From contig NZ_CP115468.1 of NCBI RefSeq assembly GCF_028462125.1, positions 3,031,559 to 3,095,558 of the forward strand: a stretch of DNA of 64,000 bases, given 5' to 3'. The notes under the pieces are model-generated. The model was not told where the DNA came from and ran no database searches. It saw only the letters and a program-made list of their open reading frames with translations. Positions 38,634 through 47,295 of this stretch are shown here, piece after piece (within the stretch, counting starts at the first letter, position 1; each line of letters opens with the position of its first letter). This DNA is from Leptospira sp. GIMC2001. GTDB taxonomy: Bacteria; Spirochaetota; Leptospiria; Leptospirales; Leptospiraceae. Position numbers and translations under genes: made by a program.

Positions 38634-39089
38634 TTATATACTATTTTTTGTTAGCTGGTCTTTGAGGCGATGCGCTTCTTCAAATTCCGGTTTTAGTTCA
38701 ATCGCTCGATACAAAAATTGCAGAGAACGCTCAGGCCGATTCCACATTTTATAGAGTGTTGCTAGATTGAAAAAAGATATATGTAGAGCATCGTTTTGTG
38801 CACAACGAATGGATTTTTTGAGCCAGAAAACTGCGTCTTTATCCTTGCCCATTCTTAAGAGTATAATACCAATTTCATTGCAGGGATTGCCATACTCGGA
38901 ATTGATACTGACTGATTTGTAGTAGAATTCTAGTGCTTCTTCGAGTAAATTTCGCTGACCCATAATGAGTCCGAGATAGAAATAGGATTCTTCGCATTCA
39001 ACATTTTCCAAATAGGATAGAAAGAAAAATTCCGCACGATCCAAATCCCCAGAACGAAAAAACTTTTTGCCAGATAGAAATAAATCCAC
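38634..39089 (-). CDS. Short TPR-repeat protein
   Basis: A 151-residue soluble protein made almost wholly of tetratricopeptide-like helices: AEFFFLSYLENVECEESYFYLG, EALEFYYKSVSINSEYGNPC, DAVFWLKKSIRCAQNDALH and RSLQFLYRAIELKPEFEEAH. No signal peptide is seen. It probably acts as a binding scaffold; no partner is evident. It is the gene after dxs, 95 bases away, and converges on the DUF1285-like gene. Confidence 0.75.
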   Translation of the reverse strand: MDLFLSGKKFFRSGDLDRAEFFFLSYLENVECEESYFYLGLIMGQRNLLEEALEFYYKSVSINSEYGNPCNEIGIILLRMGKDKDAVFWLKKSIRCAQNDALHISFFNLATLYKMWNRPERSLQFLYRAIELKPEFEEAHRLKDQLTKNSI

Positions 39090-39184
39090 AGATCACCCCG
39101 ATGCGAAGAATTTTGAGTTCAGCTACTACAAAGTCGCTGTAATTCAATTTTCGGATGAGCTAAGAAAACGCTTGATTGTTTATT

Positions 39185-41065
39185 TTAAAGCAGAGGAAGA
39201 ATGGACGAATATATTTTTTCTGGACTGATATTGTAGTGATCCAAAATTTCAATTCTATCACCATGCAAGATTGGTTCTGGTGGAAGTGCAATCGTTTTGA
39301 GAAATTTATTCAAAGTATTGGGATTCAATTGATTGAGGATATATCCACTTGCACCCATATCTCGATAGCTCTCATCCATGATTATGAATTTGTTAACAGA
39401 TCCAAGCTCGGATTCCAATGCCTCCCAATCCAATGGTCTTAGCCAAAAAAGATCAATCAACTTCACAGATTTATCTTTTTCTTCCAAAAGCTTTCTAGTC
39501 TTCTGGGATATATCAAGCATAGAACCAATGGAAAGAATTGCAAGGTCACTGCCTTGTGACAAAATTCTAAACTTTCCAGGAGTCAAAGGACGCGGCTCGG
39601 CAAAATTCAAATCTGCTAGTTTCACGGAATCTTTTGGAAATCGAATAGCGATAGGAGAACTATCGTAAGTATTCATAAAATGTAAAGAGTCAATGATATC
39701 TTGACCAGACGATGGAACAACTAAATCCATATTCGGCAATCCGAGAAGATAACCTATATCAGATAGTCCTTGGTGTGTCTCACCGTCCGGTCCGACGACT
39801 CCGGCACGATCGATAACGAAACGAACAGGCAGATTCATAAGGGATACATCCTCGACTAACTGATCCATCCCGCGCGTTAGAAAAGTAGAATAGATGCATA
39901 CATACGGTATTGCACCACCGCTAGACATTGCACCCGCAAAAGCTATTGAGTGTTGCTCAGCAATTCCAACATCAAATGTATGATTAGGAAACATTTCTGA
40001 ATATTCTTTTAATCCAGATCCTTCGATCATTGCTGGAGTAATGACAGCGATTTTTGGATTAACTTTAGTTAGGTCAATTAAAGTATTTCCAACAATTTTG
40101 CTATAAGAAATTTTATTTGAATCAGCAGGAGCCATAGCCCCATCCAATTTATTAAAAGGAGTTACTCCATGGTATTTGATCGGATCTTTTTCTGCTGGAT
40201 CATAACCTTTTCCTTTCTGAGTGATCACATGCAAAACAACGGGTCCTTCAATATTTTGAACTTTATTGAGAATTTTGACTAAGCCAAGTACATCATGTCC
40301 GTTCACTGGACCAAAATAGGAGAATCCAAGATCTTCAAAAAGTCCACCAGGAGTCATAAAATGCTTAAAACTTTTCTCTGCTTTACGCATAAAACTCAAT
40401 ATAGCAGGTCCAATGATTGGCAACCATTGCATAAAAGTATAAGTAAATTTCTTCCAAGAATTGTAAATCTGAGAAGATATAAGAGCATTCAAATAAGAAG
40501 AAATGGAACCGACATTCTTGGATATGGACATATAATTGTCATTCAATACGATGATTGAGTTGGGTCGAATATGCCCACCATGATTCATTGCTTCCAATGC
40601 CATTCCAGTAGCAATGGACGCATCCCCAATCACACCGACTATCTTATGACTAAGACCCAACAAGTCTCTCGCACAAGCTTCACCTAACACCTGTGAAATT
40701 GAAGTTCCTGCATGGCCAGTATTGTATAAATCATAAGGACTCTCTTCTCTTTTGGGGAAGCCTGACAATCCACCGAATTTTCGAACCGTTTTGAGTTCGT
40801 CTCGGCGACCTGTTAGAATTTTGTGAGGATAAGTTTGGTGGCCTACATCCCAGATCAGTTTGTCATCCGGTGTCTTGAAAACATAATGAAGGGCGACTGT
40901 GAGTTCAACGACTCCTAAATTGCTGGCAAAATGCCCTCCAATACCCGCCAAAGTATCAATTATGAATTCACGCAAATCTCTACAAACAGAAGGCAAATCT
41001 TCTGGCTGGAGATTCCTTAAATCAGATGGGAATCGAATTCTATCTAGATAGGGATATAGAGTCAT
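39185..41065 (-). CDS. dxs: 1-deoxy-D-xylulose-5-phosphate synthase
   Basis: Thiamine-diphosphate enzyme that condenses pyruvate and glyceraldehyde-3-phosphate, the first step of the MEP isoprenoid pathway. The 626 residues follow DXS from GGHFASNLGVVELTVALHYVF and the WDVGHQTYPHKILTGR segment to AEQHSIAFAGAMSSGGAIPY, DRAGVVGPDGETHQG and the transketolase C-domain. The ThDP motif usually written GDG is GDA here (VIGDASIATGMALEA, ending in LNDN), a variation within the pyrophosphate-binding loop. dxr, the second pathway enzyme, is at 49005-50168. Confidence 0.96.
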   Translation of the reverse strand: MTLYPYLDRIRFPSDLRNLQPEDLPSVCRDLREFIIDTLAGIGGHFASNLGVVELTVALHYVFKTPDDKLIWDVGHQTYPHKILTGRRDELKTVRKFGGLSGFPKREESPYDLYNTGHAGTSISQVLGEACARDLLGLSHKIVGVIGDASIATGMALEAMNHGGHIRPNSIIVLNDNYMSISKNVGSISSYLNALISSQIYNSWKKFTYTFMQWLPIIGPAILSFMRKAEKSFKHFMTPGGLFEDLGFSYFGPVNGHDVLGLVKILNKVQNIEGPVVLHVITQKGKGYDPAEKDPIKYHGVTPFNKLDGAMAPADSNKISYSKIVGNTLIDLTKVNPKIAVITPAMIEGSGLKEYSEMFPNHTFDVGIAEQHSIAFAGAMSSGGAIPYVCIYSTFLTRGMDQLVEDVSLMNLPVRFVIDRAGVVGPDGETHQGLSDIGYLLGLPNMDLVVPSSGQDIIDSLHFMNTYDSSPIAIRFPKDSVKLADLNFAEPRPLTPGKFRILSQGSDLAILSIGSMLDISQKTRKLLEEKDKSVKLIDLFWLRPLDWEALESELGSVNKFIIMDESYRDMGASGYILNQLNPNTLNKFLKTIALPPEPILHGDRIEILDHYNISPEKIYSSILPLL

Positions 41066-41077
41066 TAAAGCTAGAAA

Positions 41078-43414
41078 TTAAGAAGCTCCCAATTTTGAAA
41101 GTGGTCTCTTCATCTTTTCCATATCTTCTGGGTTGCTGATTCCAAGCAATTCGTAAATTCGCACTGGCTGAGTTTTTCCTTTCACTTTTACCAAGTCCAA
41201 TTCACGCGCAATTACCTTATCTTTTACCTTTTCATAAGTATATTCTGATATAATAATGTTAGTTCCATACATTTTATTGGAACCTTCAAGCCTTGATCCA
41301 AGATTGATCGTATCACCCATACAAGTGTATTCCATACGATGCGAAGATCCCATATTGCCAACGACTGCAGGTCCTGAATTGAGACCGATACCGATGTCTA
41401 TAACTGGAACTTTTCTCGCAATCCAACTTGGCTTGAGAATTCTATCCAAGTAATCCATCTGTGCAAGTGCAGCAATACAAGAATAATAGGCGTGATCTTC
41501 GAGCGGAACCGGAGCACCCCAGAACGCCATGATCGCATCACCCATATACTTATCAATTGTGCCCTTGTATTCAATGATGATCTCTGTCATCGCCGATAAA
41601 TACTCATTAAGCAATTGAACTAGTTCTTCAGGACCAAGAGCTTCGGATATAGTTGTAAAGCCACGGATATCCGAGAAGAAAATGGTAATCTCTCTTTTGG
41701 ATCCACCAAGAGCAAGATTGTCCGGATTTTTTAGTAATTCATCCACAACGTCTTTTGATACGAACTTAGAGAAAGTACTACGAATGTATTTTACATTTGC
41801 TTCTTCCGTCAAAATCCTAAACCCAATAATTGAGATGAATATAAAAACCTGCTCAAGTAGCACGGTCGGAAGAATTGTTATAAGATTATGCTCCGCAAAC
41901 AAATACATGGATAGTATAGAATAAAGAACGAGCATTAGAACAGAAATTCCAAATCCGTATAAAGTCGAAACTCTTGGCTGAAGAAATCCAATCAACACAG
42001 CAAGAGCCAAATATGTAATAAAATCGATGAGCTTAGATGTATTAAAAAGAAAATCTTGATTGAGAATTGTATTCAATGCTTGAGCATGGTGTTCGATTCC
42101 AGACATATCACCAAACGGAGATAAATGGGCATCCTTTGATGCGCCTCGTCCCGTTGCATAATACATCGCAACGAGGAATATGTTATTGGAAAATTGTTGT
42201 GCGGTCTCTTCTTCCCATTCTGTTGCTACTTCAAAAATTTCATGGGAATTAAACGAATATCTTCCACCAACGAAATTGATCTCCATCTGACCTTCCCAGT
42301 CAATTGGGATAACAATCTCACGATTCTCATTTGGAATCGCCATGATATCCTTGGTCTCCATCTTGGCGATTCTTCGGTTAAAGCTTGTTAGCTTTTTGTC
42401 TGGGATGTTCTTAATTGTGATAGATTCGCCCATCTTCACATAAACATCCCGTTGGATATCAACACCATAATAATTCGTCGCAAGCAATAAATCAATTGAA
42501 GGATAATATTCTGGCTCACGATTTGGTCCAGAATTGGGAACCTTCACGACAAGAGGCATCTTTCGGTTCATGCCAGCTTCATCTTTTTTTACGTTCGCAA
42601 AACCGAGACCAGACGATAGTTCAGCTACTGGTTCGATTGGAGGCTGAGGAAATTTGACCCAATCATAATTGTATCGAGATTCATCGATCACATTTTTTAA
42701 TCTAAATTTTCTAAGAATCTCAATTCTAGACTCTAAATTCTTAACGCTCTCTTTGGATTCGGCACTAGTCTCCATCGGATAGTCGAAAAGCACATTCTGG
42801 TTCTTCTTCATTGCCGAAGCCATAGCCTCAGTCTCGCCTTTCTTATAGTCTAAGAAAAAAATATCGAACATCAATGTATTCGAAGATCCAGTGAATTTTT
42901 CTATAATATCAGCATAATAGTTCCAAGGAAGTGGCCAAGTTCCTTCCAGCTTTTCTAGTGAGTTCGTCGTAATACCAATAATTTGAATATCATGTCTAGC
43001 TTTTGGTGGAGGATCAAATTTTCGAAGTTCAATTCTTCCAGATTCGTTTTCGAATTCTTGAACTGTCTTTGAACCGCGAAGAATTAAAAATCGAGAAGAA
43101 ACTGAATCTTCTTCTAAATTCAAAAGTGGAGTGAATGTCTGAGCCAGAGTAAACATTGTAATTCCAACCACGAACGAAAGCCAGAGTGATCCACTGTATT
43201 GTTTGTTGCTCGTCGTTTTCTCTAGAATCTTATAAACAAAATAGGATGAAGCTAAGATGAGTAAAGTTCCAATCAATAGGAGAAGATGGAAATTCTCATG
43301 ATGAGGATCAAATACGGAATAAGTGAGGATCGAAAATCCAGCTATTGCGACAAAGATTACGATGATATCAAGTATCTTTAAACTTTTATTCTGATCTGTG
43401 GTTGTTTCGCTCAT
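41078..43414 (-). CDS. CHASE2-domain adenylate cyclase
   Basis: Membrane receptor making cAMP, 778 residues. Two to three N-terminal helices (about 12-100) lead into an extracytoplasmic CHASE2 sensor domain (about 110-455, with WPLPWNYYADII and FDIFFLDYKKGE). Three membrane helices follow (about 462-540), then the cytoplasmic cyclase domain from about 560. It has FFSDIRGFTTISE (metal Asp), TIDKYMGDAIMAFWGAP (adenine-selecting Lys and second metal Asp) and GDTINLGSRLEGSN (Asn and Arg), so catalysis should be intact. The start ATG at 43414 has no evident ribosome binding site. It lies between trpA and dxs, with no metabolic link. Confidence 0.93.
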   Translation of the reverse strand: MSETTTDQNKSLKILDIIVIFVAIAGFSILTYSVFDPHHENFHLLLLIGTLLILASSYFVYKILEKTTSNKQYSGSLWLSFVVGITMFTLAQTFTPLLNLEEDSVSSRFLILRGSKTVQEFENESGRIELRKFDPPPKARHDIQIIGITTNSLEKLEGTWPLPWNYYADIIEKFTGSSNTLMFDIFFLDYKKGETEAMASAMKKNQNVLFDYPMETSAESKESVKNLESRIEILRKFRLKNVIDESRYNYDWVKFPQPPIEPVAELSSGLGFANVKKDEAGMNRKMPLVVKVPNSGPNREPEYYPSIDLLLATNYYGVDIQRDVYVKMGESITIKNIPDKKLTSFNRRIAKMETKDIMAIPNENREIVIPIDWEGQMEINFVGGRYSFNSHEIFEVATEWEEETAQQFSNNIFLVAMYYATGRGASKDAHLSPFGDMSGIEHHAQALNTILNQDFLFNTSKLIDFITYLALAVLIGFLQPRVSTLYGFGISVLMLVLYSILSMYLFAEHNLITILPTVLLEQVFIFISIIGFRILTEEANVKYIRSTFSKFVSKDVVDELLKNPDNLALGGSKREITIFFSDIRGFTTISEALGPEELVQLLNEYLSAMTEIIIEYKGTIDKYMGDAIMAFWGAPVPLEDHAYYSCIAALAQMDYLDRILKPSWIARKVPVIDIGIGLNSGPAVVGNMGSSHRMEYTCMGDTINLGSRLEGSNKMYGTNIIISEYTYEKVKDKVIARELDLVKVKGKTQPVRIYELLGISNPEDMEKMKRPLSKLGAS

Positions 43415-43523
43415 AACTTATACAAGTTCTGATTTTTCCTAAACTATCTCAAGAACAAATTGCATTAAAAATTGAAAAACAACCTAAGATTTTTATCTAA
43501 GCCAACAAAACCACAAGATCAAT

Positions 43524-44330
43524 TTATCGCATTGCTGATCGAATAGATTTGCAATAGATTTCTAATTTTTCTGCGCAAATTTCCAGATTTGAACCATGAT
43601 CCTCAATAATTTTTTGAATGGAAGATCCAATAATGACGCCATCAGAAAATTTAGAAATTTTGGCAGCTTGGTCAGGAGTTGAAATTCCAAAACCTGCAGC
43701 GATTGGTAAACCCATGTCCTTGCGTACATATTGAATCCTTTCTTCTAAATCCAGAGAGAAGTCTTTTCGTTCACCAGTAACTCCGAATGATGTTACGTAA
43801 TAGATAAAACCAGATGAATTCTTTTTCATTTTGTGGATTCGACTTTTTTCTGTTGCCGGAGTTACCAAATGTATGAGATCGATTGCATATTTGGAAGCTT
43901 TGGAAAAAAGTTCGTGACTCTCAGGTGAATCAAATGGCAGATCTGGAATGATAAATCCGGAAACTCCAGCCTTGTTCGCAGCAGATAGAAATTTCTCGAT
44001 CCCCATATGATAGATAGGATTGAAATAAGTCAGATAAACCAACGGAGTCGAAGGATTCGCATCTTTGATAGATCGAGTCGTTGCAAAAATTTTCTCCAAA
44101 CTAAAAGGATTCATGAAAGCACGAGAGAAAGCTCTTTGGATCACAGGTCCATCTGCGACAGGATCAGAAAAAGGAATTCCCAATTCTAAAATATCTCCTC
44201 CGCCTTTGATGATTGCATCCGCCCATCTTTTGCTATCCTCATAATTTGGATCACCGAGCGAAATATAGGGAATAAAAAGTGAACCCTCAGTAGACTTGAA
44301 CTTCTTGGTAATCTCAGATTCCATTTGCAA
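43524..44330 (-). CDS. trpA: Tryptophan synthase alpha subunit
   Basis: Cleaves indole-3-glycerol phosphate to indole, which passes to TrpB. The 268-residue TIM barrel shows YISLGDPNYEDS, LELGIPFSDPVADGPVIQRA with the catalytic Glu and Asp, YLTYFNPIYHMG and GFGISTPDQA. The TTG at 44330 has AGGAG 9 bases upstream, while the ATG two codons later is 15 bases away, so I keep the TTG. It follows trpB directly; the other trp genes are not in the window. A weak hairpin with a T-run (about 43470-43490) may end the transcript. Confidence 0.95.
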   Translation of the reverse strand: MQMESEITKKFKSTEGSLFIPYISLGDPNYEDSKRWADAIIKGGGDILELGIPFSDPVADGPVIQRAFSRAFMNPFSLEKIFATTRSIKDANPSTPLVYLTYFNPIYHMGIEKFLSAANKAGVSGFIIPDLPFDSPESHELFSKASKYAIDLIHLVTPATEKSRIHKMKKNSSGFIYYVTSFGVTGERKDFSLDLEERIQYVRKDMGLPIAAGFGISTPDQAAKISKFSDGVIIGSSIQKIIEDHGSNLEICAEKLEIYCKSIRSAMR

Positions 44331-44331
44331 T

Positions 44332-45531
44332 TTATATATCTCCTAGTAAGCGATAGACTTCTGCAGCGTCTTTGTCTCCGCGACCCGATAGGCAGATTAG
44401 AATGTCTTTTTTCTTACCTAAATCCTTAGCTAATTTTTTCGCAAAGGAAAACGCATGAGCTGTTTCTAATGCTGGAATGATTCCTTCAATTTTGCAAACT
44501 TCCAAAAAGCTAGATAGAGCATCATCGTCATCTACATTAGCATAGCTAACTCGTCCCGTCGAAGCTAAATGAGCATGCTCAGGTCCCACACCTGGATAAT
44601 CCAAACCAGCTGATACTGAATGGGCGGGTACAATCTGTCCGTTTTCATCTTGGATAATCAAAGTCTTGGTGCCATGTAGAAATCCAGGTTTACCCAAACT
44701 GATTGTTGCAGAATGATTCCCAGGAGTCTTATCTCTTCCACCAGCTTCCACGCCATACAATTTTACTTTTTTATCTCCAATAAAACCATAGAACATTCCA
44801 ATCGCATTCGATCCACCACCAACACAGGCAACAACAGCATCCGGCAATTTGCCTTCCGATTTCTTGAATTGCTTGCGAGATTCCTTCCCAATGATTGATT
44901 GAAAATCTCTTACGATAGTTGGAAAAGGATGAGGACCAATTGCGGATCCGACTATATAATGAGTTGTTTTTACATTGAGTGCCCAATCCCTCATTGCTTC
45001 TGATGTAGCTTCTTTTAAGGTTGCTTCTCCAGCAGAGACTCCACGAACCGTTGCGCCCATCATCTTCATCTTGACTGCATTGAGTTCTTGGCGCTTGAGA
45101 TCTACGTCACCCATATAAACCACTGTCTCAAAACCAAACATCGCACCAACTGTAGCTGTAGCAAGCCCATGTTGTCCGGCACCCGTCTCGGCTATAATTC
45201 TTTTCTTGCCCATATAACGAGCCATAAGTGCTTGTCCGATCGTATTATTGATTTTATGTGCTCCGGTATGATTGAGGTCTTCTCGCTTCAACCATACTCG
45301 AGCTCCACCCCAATGCCTTGTAAGATTCTCCGCATACATAAGTAAGGATGGGCGATTGACATAGTTTTTAAAATAATAATCAACTTGCTTTTTGAATTTT
45401 CTATTGTCTTTTAATTTTGCATAAACTCTTTCTAATTCTTCAAGAGCTTCAGTCAAAACTTCTGGCGCATAACGACCACCAAATTCTCCAAAATAACCTT
45501 CATCAAATTGCTTATAGAGTGTTCTATTCAT
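44332..45531 (-). CDS. trpB: Tryptophan synthase beta subunit
   Basis: PLP enzyme joining indole and serine. The 399 residues include FGGRYAPEVL, the PLP-lysine segment REDLNHTGAHKINN, the catalytic Glu in ETGAGQHGLATA, and the phosphate-binding CVGGGSNAIGMF. Length and motifs fit the TrpB1 type that pairs with TrpA. It overlaps the proS end by 8 bases and trpA follows at once. Confidence 0.97.
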   Translation of the reverse strand: MNRTLYKQFDEGYFGEFGGRYAPEVLTEALEELERVYAKLKDNRKFKKQVDYYFKNYVNRPSLLMYAENLTRHWGGARVWLKREDLNHTGAHKINNTIGQALMARYMGKKRIIAETGAGQHGLATATVGAMFGFETVVYMGDVDLKRQELNAVKMKMMGATVRGVSAGEATLKEATSEAMRDWALNVKTTHYIVGSAIGPHPFPTIVRDFQSIIGKESRKQFKKSEGKLPDAVVACVGGGSNAIGMFYGFIGDKKVKLYGVEAGGRDKTPGNHSATISLGKPGFLHGTKTLIIQDENGQIVPAHSVSAGLDYPGVGPEHAHLASTGRVSYANVDDDDALSSFLEVCKIEGIIPALETAHAFSFAKKLAKDLGKKKDILICLSGRGDKDAAEVYRLLGDI

Positions 45532-47278
45532 GGTTGTTATCCTCCAATTCTTGATACAATTGAGTTCGAATTTTCAGTACTTCATCATACAGAGATTTCT
45601 CATCAGTAAATTGATGAAGGATTTCTTCACCGGTCTTGCGAACCAAAATTGAAATTTCAGCTTTTTCGAGAAATGCTTTACCAATCGTAATTCGAATGGG
45701 GAATCCGATCAACTCGGAATCCTTAAATTTAAAACCAGGGCCTAAGTCACGATCGTCCCAGAAAACATCCAATCCTTTGGAAACAAGTTCTTGATAGATT
45801 TTTTCTACTTTAGCAGTGTCTTCCTTTGCCTTAGTGATGCTGACAAGTGCTATTTCGAATGGAGCCACAGTAATGGGCCAGTGGATTCCTTTTTCATCAT
45901 TGCATTGCTCAATGATTGTAGCCATGCATCGATTGACTCCAATTCCATAACAACCCATAGTAAGAATTTTTGTCTTACCATTTTGATCCAATACTTTGAT
46001 GTCAAAAGCTTCCGTATATTTTTGACCAAGCTTAAATATATGTCCGACCTCGATACCTTTCTCTTCGTCAAGTCCAGTTCCACAATTCGGGCAAGGGTCA
46101 TTTTTTCTAGTTAGGCTACAATCAATCGAATCGAATTGAGTATGACTTTTTCCCATTACAACAGATCGATAATGATAATCCAATTCGTTGGCACCGGCAA
46201 CATAGCCAAGATTCGAATCAATACTCGCATCCAAAATTACGGTTAGATCGGAATGATAAGTCGCCTGAGGTCCAATAAATCCCGGAACCAGATTGTATTT
46301 TTCCAATTCTTTATTGCCCATTGGACGCAGCTCATTTGTTTTTAAATGGTTTCTTAGCTTGGCTTCATTGAGTTCACGATCCCCAAGTAAAAAAACCAAA
46401 ATCGGCTTATCATCGGAAACAAGAGCTAGTGCTTTGATACAGTCTTTATCTTGCAGTCCAAGTGTAGTGGACACTTCCGAAATTGATTTAGCGTTTGGCG
46501 TAGAAGTTTTATCAGACTGAGAAAATTCAGCTAATGTAGATTTTGCGTTCGTGTTGTGAGAAATTAGCGGAGTTTTTTCAATATTACCATTGTATCCGCA
46601 ACTTTTACAGATCATCAATGTTTCTTCGCCAATGGGACTCACGACCATGAATTCTTCAGAAGCAGATCCTCCCATATTTCCCGAATCGGCTTGAACTGGA
46701 ATTGTTGACAAGCCCATTCTTTTAAAAATGGATCGATAGGTCGAACGCATCACTTGATATGTTTTATCAAGTGATTCATCATCAATATGATAGGAATAGG
46801 CATCCTTCATTGTGAATTCACGAGAACGAATCACACCAAATCTAGGTCGAATCTCGTCTCTAAATTTTGTATGGATCTGATAGACATTGATCGGCAAGTC
46901 TTTATAAGACTTTAACATAGGTTTAACGAGATTGCAGAAACTTTCTTCATGAGTCGGACCAAGACAATTCTCGTTGTCGTGGCGATCCTTGAGTCGAAAC
47001 ATTTCCTTGCCCATTTTGTCCCATCTTCCCGATACTTTCCAAAAATCTGCAGGAGTAAGAATAGGAAGTTGAAATTCGAGTGCACCAGATCTATCCATTT
47101 CTTCACGGACAATCTGTTCAATTTTTCTTAAGATCTTAAGCCCGAGAGGAAGATAAAAATACAATCCAGCACTGGATTTGCGGACAAGACCCGCGCGAAT
47201 CATCAATTTATGAGATGCGACTACTGCATCTTGAGGGTCTTCTTTGGCAGTTGGAACGAGATAGGAACTTGCTTTCAT
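45524..47278 (-). CDS. proS: Prolyl-tRNA synthetase, bacterial type
   Basis: Charges tRNA-Pro. At 584 residues it has the bacterial layout: class II core with motif 2 (FRDEIRPRFGVIRSREFTMKDAYS), the INS editing domain inserted between motifs 2 and 3 (about 220-400), motif 3 (MGCYGIGVNRCMATI) and a C-terminal anticodon-binding domain. The start SSYLVPTAKEDPQDA is typical. It stands after rseP and overlaps trpB, continuing the conserved rpsB-to-proS order. Confidence 0.96.
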   Translation of the reverse strand: MKASSYLVPTAKEDPQDAVVASHKLMIRAGLVRKSSAGLYFYLPLGLKILRKIEQIVREEMDRSGALEFQLPILTPADFWKVSGRWDKMGKEMFRLKDRHDNENCLGPTHEESFCNLVKPMLKSYKDLPINVYQIHTKFRDEIRPRFGVIRSREFTMKDAYSYHIDDESLDKTYQVMRSTYRSIFKRMGLSTIPVQADSGNMGGSASEEFMVVSPIGEETLMICKSCGYNGNIEKTPLISHNTNAKSTLAEFSQSDKTSTPNAKSISEVSTTLGLQDKDCIKALALVSDDKPILVFLLGDRELNEAKLRNHLKTNELRPMGNKELEKYNLVPGFIGPQATYHSDLTVILDASIDSNLGYVAGANELDYHYRSVVMGKSHTQFDSIDCSLTRKNDPCPNCGTGLDEEKGIEVGHIFKLGQKYTEAFDIKVLDQNGKTKILTMGCYGIGVNRCMATIIEQCNDEKGIHWPITVAPFEIALVSITKAKEDTAKVEKIYQELVSKGLDVFWDDRDLGPGFKFKDSELIGFPIRITIGKAFLEKAEISILVRKTGEEILHQFTDEKSLYDEVLKIRTQLYQELEDNNHE

Positions 47279-47295
47279 CTAATTTACTCTATATA

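Noticed and set aside
43470..43490. Imperfect hairpin after trpA with a following T-run
   Set aside because: The arms mismatch after four base pairs; mentioned under trpA but not called.
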